Positions 14,165-20,457 of a stretch of 21,479 nucleotides of DNA are shown here, piece after piece (the first letter of the stretch is position 1; each line of letters begins with the position of its first letter). Where the stretch lies: IMG/VR virus record IMGVR_UViG_3300047309_000071, positions 1 to 21,479 of that record, one strand, 5' to 3'. The translations under genes and the position numbers were made by a program. Origin of the DNA: a virus. The notes under the pieces are model-generated. The model saw only the letters and a program-made list of their open reading frames with translations. It did no database searches and was not told where the DNA came from.

Positions 14165-14749
14165 ATGGCGAATACGAATGCGCCTTTCGGCTTCCGTCAA
14201 TACAGCGGCACTGGCTCTGCCCCGACTTATGAACAAGTCGCTGTCCAGATCGCTTATAATGCTACCAATATCTTCTTTGGCGACCCCGTAGAACCTGCTG
14301 CTGACGGCACAGTGACTCAGGGTGACGGTACAACTGCGGCTGCTGGCATTGCTGGCGTCTTTGTTGGCTGTCAGTACCTTTCTGTTTCCCAGAAGCGTAC
14401 CGTCTGGTCGAATTATTGGCCCGGTTCTGACGTTGCATCTACCAATGTCGTGACTGGTTATATTGTCAATGATCCCAATGCTAAGTTTGTTGCTCAGACA
14501 GACAGCTCTGGCCTTGCTCAGACTGATGTTAATGCAACAATCGGTTACACGACAGGTTCCGGCAATACCGCAAATGGTATTTCTGGTGCTTATCTGTCCG
14601 GCGTTGGCCCGACGACATCCACCCTTCCTTTCCGTGTTGTTGGTCTTGTTGTCGATCCTCCGGGTTCGGCTGGCACGGCCTCTGGCGGCTACAACTGGGC
14701 TATTGTTGCGTTTAACAACGTAACAACTAAGAACCAGACCGGTATCTAA
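14165..14749 (+). CDS. Head decoration/accessory capsid protein (putative)
   Basis: A 194-residue protein beginning MANTNAPFGF, rich in Gly, Thr, Ala and Val, with alternating strands and no enzymatic motif. It lies immediately upstream of the major capsid gene. The N-terminal pattern (N-APFGFR, then a GD-V-P-A-A-DGTV block) resembles small virion proteins I recall next to capsid genes in other phages, often called decoration or head-stabilising proteins. AAAAAGGAGAA upstream of the ATG is a strong ribosome-binding site, as expected for an abundant virion protein. It is the first gene after the stem-loop leader at 14060-14131. Confidence 0.65.
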   Translation: MANTNAPFGFRQYSGTGSAPTYEQVAVQIAYNATNIFFGDPVEPAADGTVTQGDGTTAAAGIAGVFVGCQYLSVSQKRTVWSNYWPGSDVASTNVVTGYIVNDPNAKFVAQTDSSGLAQTDVNATIGYTTGSGNTANGISGAYLSGVGPTTSTLPFRVVGLVVDPPGSAGTASGGYNWAIVAFNNVTTKNQTGI

Positions 14750-14764
14750 TAGGAGTAAGGACCA

Positions 14765-15679
14765 ATGGCTGTTAATCTCTCAGCGATTAAAGACCTTCTC
14801 CTGCCCGGTCTCCGTGGCGTTGAAGGCAAGTACGAGCAAATCCCGTCTCAGTACGATAAAATCTTCACCAAGCATGACTCTAAGATGGCGCTGGAGCGTA
14901 CCGCTGAAATGCGTTACCTCGGTCTGGCCCAGCTTAAGACAGAAGGCGGTCAAACTGCTTTCGACAACAGTGCTGGTGAGCGTTATATCTACAATCAGGA
15001 ACACACTGAAATCGCTCTTGGGTATGCAATTACCCGTAAGGCGATTGACGACAACCTGTACAAGACACAGTTTGCTCCTTCAAACCTTGGCCTGATTGAA
15101 TCTTTCGGTCAGACAAAGGAAATCTACGGTGCTAACGTGCTTAACACAGCGCAGACCTACAATGCCAATGTTGGCGGCGATGGTGTTGCATTGTGCGCAT
15201 CTAACCACCCGATTGATGGCGGCACGGTTGCGAATCAGCCCGCTGTTCAGGTCGATTTGAATGAATCGACACTGCTCAACGCGATGATCTCGATCCGTAC
15301 CAACTTCAAGGATCAAGCTGGCCTGAAGGTGTTTGCCCGTGGTCGCAAGCTGATCGTTCCTCCCCAGTTGGAACCCGTTGCAATCCGTCTGACAAAGACT
15401 GAGCTGCGTCCGGGTACAGCAGACAATGACGTTAACGCCATATTCACAACCGCTGGCGGCTTGCCAGAGGGGTATATGGTTAACGACTTCTTGACCTCGC
15501 CTTACGCTTGGTTCCTGCTGACCAACATTGATGGTCTGTCGTACATGGAACGTGTCAAGTTTGAGACTGACATGCAAGTCGATTTTGTCACTGACAATTT
15601 GTTGGTTAAAGGATACGAGAGATATTCTTTTGGCTATTATAATTGGCGGTCAATCTACGGCAGCTTCCCAACCTCGTAA
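14765..15679 (+). CDS. Major capsid protein (HK97-like, gpT-type)
   Basis: A 304-residue protein expected to build the icosahedral shell. N-terminal helices are followed by EMRYLGLAQLKTEGGQTAFDN and GYAITRKAIDDNLY, and a long helix GLIESFGQTKEIYGANVLNTA (the spine helix). The A-domain-like part contains CASNHPI, KVFARGRKLIVPPQLEP, TELRPGTADNDVN and WFLLTNIDGLSYMERVKFE. This order (xKLIVPPxLE, NDVN, F-L-x-x, C-terminal F-GYYNWR) is typical of the Mu gpT-like capsid group. The size, position after the decoration-like gene and strong ribosome-binding site (AGGAGT) agree. GroES-like and scaffold-like proteins upstream are its probable assembly partners. Confidence 0.88.
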   Translation: MAVNLSAIKDLLLPGLRGVEGKYEQIPSQYDKIFTKHDSKMALERTAEMRYLGLAQLKTEGGQTAFDNSAGERYIYNQEHTEIALGYAITRKAIDDNLYKTQFAPSNLGLIESFGQTKEIYGANVLNTAQTYNANVGGDGVALCASNHPIDGGTVANQPAVQVDLNESTLLNAMISIRTNFKDQAGLKVFARGRKLIVPPQLEPVAIRLTKTELRPGTADNDVNAIFTTAGGLPEGYMVNDFLTSPYAWFLLTNIDGLSYMERVKFETDMQVDFVTDNLLVKGYERYSFGYYNWRSIYGSFPTS

Positions 15680-15700
15680 AATCAATTAGTTAAGGAGTTT

Positions 15701-15733
15701 ATGAGCGATACAAGTTTTAAGTTGACTTTCTAA
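15701..15733 (+). other. Ten-codon mini-ORF after the capsid gene
   Basis: ATG at 15701 with AAGGAG only three bases upstream encodes MSDTSFKLTF and stops at 15733. It may be the stranded 5' end of a gene disrupted when the HNH nuclease gene arrived, a leader peptide, or chance. Its TTGACT also serves as the -35 of the promoter candidate at 15722-15752. Confidence 0.3.
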
Positions 15734-15752
15734 ATAAGCACCTTAATATAAG
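15722..15752 (+). promoter_or_regulatory. Promoter candidate for the HNH gene
   Basis: TTGACT (15722-15727) matches -35 at 5/6. Downstream, TATAAG (15747-15752) matches -10 at 5/6 with 19 bp spacing, and TAATAT (15744-15749) offers 16 bp. It would give the nuclease gene its own start of transcription, independent of the capsid transcript. Confidence 0.4.
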
Positions 15753-15773
15753 GTTGTCTAAATAGGAGTTAAC

Positions 15774-16433
15774 ATGAAACTGCAAGAACTGAGCTACAGC
15801 GATGTGTCTGAAGGTATCGCTTATAATCCTGAAACTGGGATTTTTACTTGGAAGGTCGATGCTTCCCGGAATGTGAAAAAAGGAGCTGTGGCGGGTACAA
15901 TCAAAAGAACCCGTCACCGCACCACAGGGCAGACAAAATCCTACCTTTATATCAGATATAAAGATCGGGAAATGGTTGGCTCAAGAGTTGCGTGGTTGTT
16001 GCATTACGGTGTTTGGCCTGACCGGTCTGTAATGTTTGTTGATGGAGATACAGCAAATCTTAAGATTTCAAATCTTAAATTGTCTGAATTTACATCAAAG
16101 TCTATCAGCCAAGATGGTCGTGTTGTTAGGAAAATACCTAAGGATAAGCAAAGGCACTATAGCCTGAAGCGCCATTATGGGATTTCACTTAATGACTACG
16201 CCGAAATGTATCGCCTTCAGGACGGCAAATGTGCAATTTGCAAGCTCCCGGAGGAAAATCGAGACCGACACGGGAATGTTCGCGTTCTAGCTGTCGATCA
16301 TGACCATAAAACTGGTTCCGTGCGTGAGCTTTTATGCTATGCTTGTAATAGTATGTTAGGGCAAGCAAGGGACAATAAAGAAGTTCTATTGGCGGCTGCT
16401 GAGTATGTACAAAAGCATTCTGGCAATAGATAG
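15774..16433 (+). CDS. Free-standing homing nuclease: degenerate HNH plus endonuclease VII domain
   Basis: 219 residues with two nuclease-type modules. The N-terminal part (residues 1-105) follows the HNH_3 homing-nuclease layout: YNPETGIFTWK, an AG turn, GSRVAWLLHYGVWP, then NLKISNLK. The usual D/E-H-x-N-G-D element reads MFVDGD (87-92) here, so the catalytic His is missing. The C-terminal part (about 125-219) is an intact recombination endonuclease VII-like domain: zinc Cys pairs CAIC (153/156) and CYAC (188/191), catalytic VDHDHKTG (174-181) and N192. It probably cuts phage DNA at a target near this locus and spreads its own gene. It sits between the capsid gene and the next virion gene, behind its own promoter candidate, with TAGGAGTTAAC before the ATG. 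Confidence 0.85.
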   Translation: MKLQELSYSDVSEGIAYNPETGIFTWKVDASRNVKKGAVAGTIKRTRHRTTGQTKSYLYIRYKDREMVGSRVAWLLHYGVWPDRSVMFVDGDTANLKISNLKLSEFTSKSISQDGRVVRKIPKDKQRHYSLKRHYGISLNDYAEMYRLQDGKCAICKLPEENRDRHGNVRVLAVDHDHKTGSVRELLCYACNSMLGQARDNKEVLLAAAEYVQKHSGNR

Positions 16434-16448
16434 TATCTAGGATTAACA

Positions 16449-16491
16449 GTCACATAGACCAGCCTAGTGGACTCTGCATAGACTATGTGAC
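16449..16491. other. 9-bp inverted repeat after the HNH gene
   Basis: GTCACATAG (16449-16457) is perfectly inverted as CTATGTGAC (16483-16491), separated by 25 nt. The right arm also completes the near-palindrome CATAG-A-CTATG (16477-16487), so the two foldings exclude each other. No T-run follows. It lies between the homing nuclease and the ribosome-binding site at 16501, a place where a nuclease recognition or insertion border could be. Confidence 0.45.
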
Positions 16492-16511
16492 GACTCGTGC
16501 AGGAGGCACAC

Positions 16512-16973
16512 ATGGGAATGTCAACCTTCACTGGTCCAATTACGGCTGGTGACGTTCTTGATACTACTGGCTCTACCGTTGGTACGCTCAAGAATGTCGG
16601 CTATGTCGAAATGGCCCAGACTTATGCCGTCAATCAGACGACAACTGAGACCGCTACCGCCACCACAATTGTGATCCCGGCGAATAGCTTAATTGTTGCA
16701 ATTGATCTTATCACTACGGTGGCTTGGTCAAGTGCAACAACAACTTACACAATCAGTGTTGGCACAAGCGCAACGGCTACAGAACTTGTTTCTGCAACCA
16801 ATGCTAACTCTGTCAGCAAGATTGCACTTGTACCCGCCACTTTGGCTCAATCAACGCTTTGGATTAACACCGGAACCTCTGACATTCAGATTTATGTCAA
16901 GTCTGGTGCGCATAGTGTTACCAATGGTTTGGGTACTCTGGTTGTTCGTTATATTCAGGCTATTAACGCCTAA
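16512..16973 (+). CDS. Probable virion beta-protein, 153 aa
   Basis: Rich in Thr, Ser, Ala, Val and Ile with alternating strands (TTIVIPANSLIVAIDLITTVAW, YTISVGTSA, STLWINTGTSDIQIYVKSG, LGTLVVRYI). This is typical of small beta-sandwich virion proteins. It has no catalytic residues and no Cys. ATG 16512 is chosen because AGGAGG lies five bases upstream; an in-frame GTG at 16497 has no such site. It follows the capsid gene apart from the intruding nuclease, so it was probably its direct neighbour before that insertion. A decoration, head-fibre or neck protein is plausible. Confidence 0.65.
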   Translation: MGMSTFTGPITAGDVLDTTGSTVGTLKNVGYVEMAQTYAVNQTTTETATATTIVIPANSLIVAIDLITTVAWSSATTTYTISVGTSATATELVSATNANSVSKIALVPATLAQSTLWINTGTSDIQIYVKSGAHSVTNGLGTLVVRYIQAINA

Positions 16974-16993
16974 TCTAGCCATAGGAGGCTAAT

Positions 16994-17278
16994 ATGAAAG
17001 GTCGCAGTAAAAGAGCATCTGGTGGCGTTAATGACGCTGCTCAGGACCTCGCCAAGAAGAACATGGAGTACACAAAGGACTCCAATGTAAATCGCGAAGC
17101 CGTTGAGCGTAAGCGCGGCGGTAAGACAGTTGGTAAAATGGCTGGTATGGCCGCCAAGATGTCTGCTGGCCGCAAGCCCCGCAAGACAGGTGGACGTACT
17201 TTGGCTGGCTCCGATTGGTCGGCAGCTCAAAAAAGCACACCGCCCGCTGGCCGCAACGTGTCCGGCAGCTTGAGCTAA
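16994..17278 (+). CDS. Small basic Gly-Gly-motif protein, 94 aa
   Basis: A strongly basic protein with three (K/R)-x-GG motifs: RASGGV, KRGGKT and KTGGRT. Residues 40-77 (KRGGK, a Met-rich helix, SAGRKPRKTGGRTLAGSDW) match residues 56-90 of the 484-aa protein at 10276 in order and spacing, so they share a domain. I know no function; high charge suggests nucleic-acid contact or packing inside the capsid. AGGAGG lies five bases before the ATG. The gene ends just before the terminator at 17285. Confidence 0.65.
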   Translation: MKGRSKRASGGVNDAAQDLAKKNMEYTKDSNVNREAVERKRGGKTVGKMAGMAAKMSAGRKPRKTGGRTLAGSDWSAAQKSTPPAGRNVSGSLS

Positions 17279-17284
17279 TTGATT

Positions 17285-17308
17285 GGGGGCTTCGGCCCCC
17301 TTTCTTCT
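17285..17308 (+). terminator. Perfect UUCG-tetraloop terminator
   Basis: GGGGGC (17285-17290) pairs with GCCCCC (17295-17300) around TTCG, giving the very stable C(UUCG)G tetraloop, followed by TTTCTTCT. It lies only a few bases before the ribosome-binding site at 17311 of the next gene, so it must be partly read through or the next gene needs another promoter. Confidence 0.85.
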
Positions 17309-17320
17309 CAGGAGGTAATC

Positions 17321-17584
17321 ATGGGTAGTGCATGGACCCGCAAGGAAGGCCAAAATCCATCTGGCGGCTTAAATGCCAAAGGCAGGGCATCTGCTAAAGC
17401 TGAGGGTCATAATCTCAAGCCTCCCGTATCCCGTGAGCAAGCCCATAAAAGCGAAATGGCTGCCGCTCGCCGCAGATCATTCTGTGCGCGAATGGAAGGG
17501 ATGAAAAAGCACATGACTGGTGCTAAAACAGCTCATGATCCAGATAGCAGAATCAACAAATCGTTGAGAAAATGGGATTGCTGA
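17321..17584 (+). CDS. DUF6321-like small basic protein, 87 aa
   Basis: The layout AWTRKEGQNPSGGLNAKGRAS, RRRSFCARMEGMKKHMTGAKT, then DPDSRINKSLRKWDC agrees with what I recall as DUF6321, a phage family of unknown function. The two Cys (55 and 87) lie in the conserved FCARM and KWxC elements and may bind metal or each other. ATG 17321 is chosen because GGAGG is five bases upstream, while an upstream TTG at 17279 would place the terminator stem inside the gene. It sits in a run of small basic proteins that may coat DNA or the inner head, which is inference. Confidence 0.75.
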   Translation: MGSAWTRKEGQNPSGGLNAKGRASAKAEGHNLKPPVSREQAHKSEMAAARRRSFCARMEGMKKHMTGAKTAHDPDSRINKSLRKWDC

Positions 17585-17585
17585 C

Positions 17586-17750
17586 ATGGCTGAAAAACCT
17601 TTTTGGGAGAAAAAAGCTCCAAAAGATGCTACACATAAGCAACTGAACAAAAAACAGGTTCAGTCTGCTAAAGCCAAAGCAAGAGCCGCTGGTCGTCCTT
17701 ATCCAAATCTGGTAGATAATGTTGCAGCAGCCCGATTAAGAGGGAAATGA
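17586..17750 (+). CDS. Very small basic phage protein, 54 aa
   Basis: Begins one base after the previous stop and ends one base before the next start, so it belongs to the same tight operon. The protein is MAEKPFWEKKAPKDATHKQL, then a Lys/Ala helix KQVQSAKAKARAAGRPYPNL and VDNVAAARL. The pattern KPFWEK, a basic helix, AGRPYPNLVDN is one I recall in small proteins of other phages near tail/head genes, without known role. Its fit between two neighbours and its composition support it as real although short. Confidence 0.7.
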   Translation: MAEKPFWEKKAPKDATHKQLNKKQVQSAKAKARAAGRPYPNLVDNVAAARLRGK

Positions 17751-17751
17751 T

Positions 17752-18099
17752 ATGCAGCCGATTAGAGTTTCCACGACAGACGCCACAGCAGGTACGACAT
17801 ACAGCCGCTTGGTTCGTATGGATAGCTGGGCTAATGCTCAATCTATCATTCAAGTCGATGTTACTGGTACGGTGACCTACACTGTTGAGACATCCATGGA
17901 TGACCCAAACGATCCTGTTAACCCTGTCGCTTTAGGTAGTATGACATGGGTTAATGCTGCCGATAGCGCTGTCGTTGCTAAGTCAGCAGCGGCCCAAGGC
18001 GTTCTGGCGGCAACACCCACGTTTGTCCGCATCAAACAAACGGCTGGTAATGGCTCTACTACAATGACAATTGCCCAATTCGGCAACGCCACATACTAA
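17752..18099 (+). CDS. Small beta-rich virion-like protein, 115 aa
   Basis: The sequence alternates short strands (YSRLVRMDSW, SIIQVDVTGTVTYTVETSMD, PTFVRIKQTAGNG, TTMTIAQFGNATY), typical of a compact beta-sandwich. The ending FVRIKQTAGNGSTTMTI is a pattern I recall in phage head or tail accessory proteins. There are no Cys and no enzymatic motif. AGAGGGAAATGAT precedes the ATG. It is the last virion gene before the GIY-YIG insertion, so its natural downstream neighbour is probably the gp4-like gene at 18749. Confidence 0.65.
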   Translation: MQPIRVSTTDATAGTTYSRLVRMDSWANAQSIIQVDVTGTVTYTVETSMDDPNDPVNPVALGSMTWVNAADSAVVAKSAAAQGVLAATPTFVRIKQTAGNGSTTMTIAQFGNATY

Positions 18100-18107
18100 G
18101 GTAAGAT

Positions 18108-18752
18108 ATGGCAACGAGCGGAACCTTTTACGTCTATGAGCATTGGCGGCTTGACCGCGATGAGTGCTTTTATGTTGGAAAAGGCAAGGGCAATAGAGCT
18201 TATTCTATGAAGAATCGAAACCGCTATCATCAAGCTATTCGTTCAAAATTGAATCGCATAGGCTCAGCATTTGAAGTAAGAATTGTTGCTACTAATTTAC
18301 TAGAAGAAGATGCGTTTTGCCTTGAGCGTGAGCGTATTTTGTTTTGGCGTAATAATAATATTGACTTATCAAATATGACCGATGGCGGCGAAGGTGTTCG
18401 TGGAATTTCAAAAGAAATTAGAATTAATGCTGCAAGGGTTCATATTGGCAACAAATACAATCTTGGAAGATTTTGGACTGAAGAACAAAAATATTTTATG
18501 AGAAAAAAGAAACTTGGATGCAAGGCCCCTGTTGAAACTGAAAAAATGAGGCAAACTAGAATTAAAAATATTGAAAAATCTGCAATTAGCCGCAGAAAAA
18601 AAGTTATATGTTTAAATGATATGGTTGAGTTTAATAGCGTCTCAGATGCCGCGAATCATTATGATTTGCCAAAATCTACCATATCTAAAATTTGCTGCGG
18701 AAATCGTAACGCTGCATATGGCCTTAAATTTAAATTTAAGGAGGCCGTATGA
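18108..18752 (+). CDS. GIY-YIG homing endonuclease with NUMOD1-like tail
   Basis: 214 residues. The N-terminus carries the GIY-YIG nuclease core: FYVYEHW (GIY position, residues 7-13), CFYVGKGKGNRAY (YIG position, 20-32, Arg30) and an acidic helix LERERILFWR (72-81) with the candidate catalytic Glu, followed by NMTDGGEG. The middle is Lys-rich and probably DNA-binding. Residues about 165-210 (KVICLN, SVSDAANHYDLPKSTISKICCG, YGLKFKF) form a NUMOD1-like helix-turn-helix for site recognition. The gene is visibly more A/T-rich than its neighbours, with runs such as AAATATTTT and Lys/Asn codons AAA/AAT, as expected for a mobile gene. Its stop overlaps the next ATG (ATGA). Confidence 0.87.
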   Translation: MATSGTFYVYEHWRLDRDECFYVGKGKGNRAYSMKNRNRYHQAIRSKLNRIGSAFEVRIVATNLLEEDAFCLERERILFWRNNNIDLSNMTDGGEGVRGISKEIRINAARVHIGNKYNLGRFWTEEQKYFMRKKKLGCKAPVETEKMRQTRIKNIEKSAISRRKKVICLNDMVEFNSVSDAANHYDLPKSTISKICCGNRNAAYGLKFKFKEAV

Positions 18753-19441
18753 GTACATCTAATACATATTCGTTTGCACCATCGCTTGGCGAATTGACGC
18801 TCTATGCCTATAACCTTGCTGGTTTGCGCAATACTTCCCTTATGCAAGAGCATATGGAGTCAGCCAGAATGGCTACAAACCTTATGCTGGCAAGGTGGGC
18901 CAATCAGGGTGTGAACCTGTGGGCTGTTGATCTTATTACCGTACCTCTGGTTACTGGTCAGGCAACGTATCCGGTCGATCCCAATACGGTTGTGATGCTC
19001 GATGCGTATGTCACCAACGACCAAACAGGTGATAATATTGATCGCATTATTATGCCGATCAGCCGTACGGAATATGCTTCATATCCAAACAAAGAACAAC
19101 AAGGATTTCCAACTGTATTCTGGTTTGATCGTTTGATTTCACCAACAGTAACGCTTTGGCCTGTTCCAAATGTTGATAATGGCCCAAAAACACTGAGCTA
19201 TTACCGTGTGCGCCAAATACAGGACGCAAATTTGCAAAATGGCCAAAATGTAGAAATCCCATATCTTTGGCTTGAAGCATTTGCTTATGGATTAGCATCT
19301 CGCCTTGCTCAAGTATGGTCGCCAGACAAGATTCAATTCTTGAAGCCATTTGCTGATGAAGCATATCAAATTGCAGCGTCACAAAACGTAGAGACAGCCC
19401 AGCAATACATCTCGCCTACAATTAGCGGCTATTTTAGATAA
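18749..19441 (+). CDS. P22 gp4-like head-completion/adaptor protein
   Basis: 230 residues with the layout of tail accessory factor gp4 relatives. An N-terminal helix region (ESARMATNLMLARWANQGVNLW) is followed by strands around LVTGQATYPVDP, then the hallmark R-x-EYASYPNKEQQGFPTVFWFDR, TVTLWPVPN, YYRVRQIQDA, and IPYLWLEAFAYGLASRLAQV. In P22, gp4 docks under the portal and closes the packaged head, giving the tail a platform. The match strengthens the portal call and the short-tail prediction. AAGGAGG, inside the 3' end of the GIY-YIG gene, is its ribosome-binding site. Confidence 0.82.
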   Translation: MSTSNTYSFAPSLGELTLYAYNLAGLRNTSLMQEHMESARMATNLMLARWANQGVNLWAVDLITVPLVTGQATYPVDPNTVVMLDAYVTNDQTGDNIDRIIMPISRTEYASYPNKEQQGFPTVFWFDRLISPTVTLWPVPNVDNGPKTLSYYRVRQIQDANLQNGQNVEIPYLWLEAFAYGLASRLAQVWSPDKIQFLKPFADEAYQIAASQNVETAQQYISPTISGYFR

Positions 19442-19450
19442 GGGGACGTT

Positions 19451-20182
19451 ATGGCATATGCGTCCCAAGCCGGAAGGGCAAGAACCAGCTCCAGAAGCCC
19501 TCAAGCCCATGCAATTTGTGATCGTTGCGGCTTTCGCTACAACCATGTTGACCTTCAATGGCAATATGATTGGGCTGGCGCATCTTTAATTAACAAACGC
19601 TTGTTGGTTTGCAATACATGCAATGATGTTCCGCAACAGCAGTTGAGAGCTATCATTGTACCTGCTGATCCAATGCCCATCATCAATCCTCGTATTGAGC
19701 CTTATGCTTGGGATGAAGTGGATCGTCGTCAGGTATCTGGCTACAATACAACAAACCAAAATACTGGTATCCCTGTTCAGCAGGGCGACACTCGTGTCAC
19801 CAGCTTGGATAATGTGGCTACACAGAATACCCGTGTCACTCAGCAAACTGGTGAGCCGCCAAATGGCAAGAACCAATTGCCCGGCACTGATCCTGATGCA
19901 GTTAGCTACAGAAACATTACTAATGTGAGCAATTATGCTGGAATAATTCAGATAACTGTCAACAACACCAATGGATTCAAGACGAGCCAGCGTGTTATTG
20001 TTGGGGGCGTTGAAGGTGTAATTGTAGCTAATGGATCGTGGACTATAACCGTTGTTGACCAGACAAAAATCAATTTGCAAGGGTCGATTTTTTCAGGCTC
20101 ATACACATCTGGCGGCTATATTATCAATGATCCTAGCTTGCCTTATGGTTTCAATGAAATTCCGAAGACAGGGCCTCTTTGA
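19451..20182 (+). CDS. Zinc-ribbon virion protein with C-terminal beta domain
   Basis: 243 residues. CDRC (Cys23/26) and CNTC (Cys54/57) are spaced like a zinc ribbon around NHVDLQWQYDW. A Gln/Pro/Thr-rich middle follows. Residues about 152-231 have the pattern NVSNYAGIIQITVNN, F-x-x-x-QRVIVGGVEG, NGSWTITVVD, INLQGS, YTSGG, a small beta domain often repeated in phage tail proteins. I recall similar zinc-ribbon proteins next to gp4-like genes. A neck or tail-hub role is likely but inferred. It follows the gp4-like gene by nine bases and its TGA overlaps the next ATG. Confidence 0.68.
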   Translation: MAYASQAGRARTSSRSPQAHAICDRCGFRYNHVDLQWQYDWAGASLINKRLLVCNTCNDVPQQQLRAIIVPADPMPIINPRIEPYAWDEVDRRQVSGYNTTNQNTGIPVQQGDTRVTSLDNVATQNTRVTQQTGEPPNGKNQLPGTDPDAVSYRNITNVSNYAGIIQITVNNTNGFKTSQRVIVGGVEGVIVANGSWTITVVDQTKINLQGSIFSGSYTSGGYIINDPSLPYGFNEIPKTGPL

Positions 20183-20457
20183 TGCCTAGATACGCTAGTA
20201 ACATACAAATCCCAAACTTGCCTGTAGCCATTGCTTTGACTGGCGCAGAGCAGGTTGAGATTGTTCAAAGCGGCGTATCTTCTCGCACGACAACACAAGC
20301 TATTGCTAATTTGAACCAGCTAACCAAAGCCCCAAATTGCACTACAGTTCAAAAAAATGCTTTATCTGCAACCATTGGCTCATTAGTGTTTGACACCAAC
20401 TTGCAAAAGTTGTGCGTTTATACTTCTGGCGGCTGGCAAACAATTACTTCGGTGTAG
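20182..20457 (+). CDS. Short tail-fibre-like protein without shaft, 91 aa
   Basis: Residues about 8-47 ([14 protein letters not shown], then EQVEIVQSGVSSRTT, then QAIANL) are closely related to the start of the next gene product, with 27 of 38 aligned residues identical by eye. The rest has IGSLVFDTNLQKLCVYTSGGWQTI, a pattern common at the tips of phage tail fibres. So it combines a probable virion anchor with a fibre tip and no shaft. The start ATG overlaps the previous stop (TGATG); an upstream TTG at 20179 is less likely. It could be a minor receptor-binding protein or an anchor accessory subunit. Confidence 0.72.
   Translation: MPRYASNIQIPNLPVAIALTGAEQVEIVQSGVSSRTTTQAIANLNQLTKAPNCTTVQKNALSATIGSLVFDTNLQKLCVYTSGGWQTITSV

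Noticed and set aside
15774-16511. Group I or group II intron carrying the HNH gene
   Set aside because: The capsid frame upstream is complete and the next gene has its own ATG and AGGAGG, so no interrupted reading frame needs splicing.
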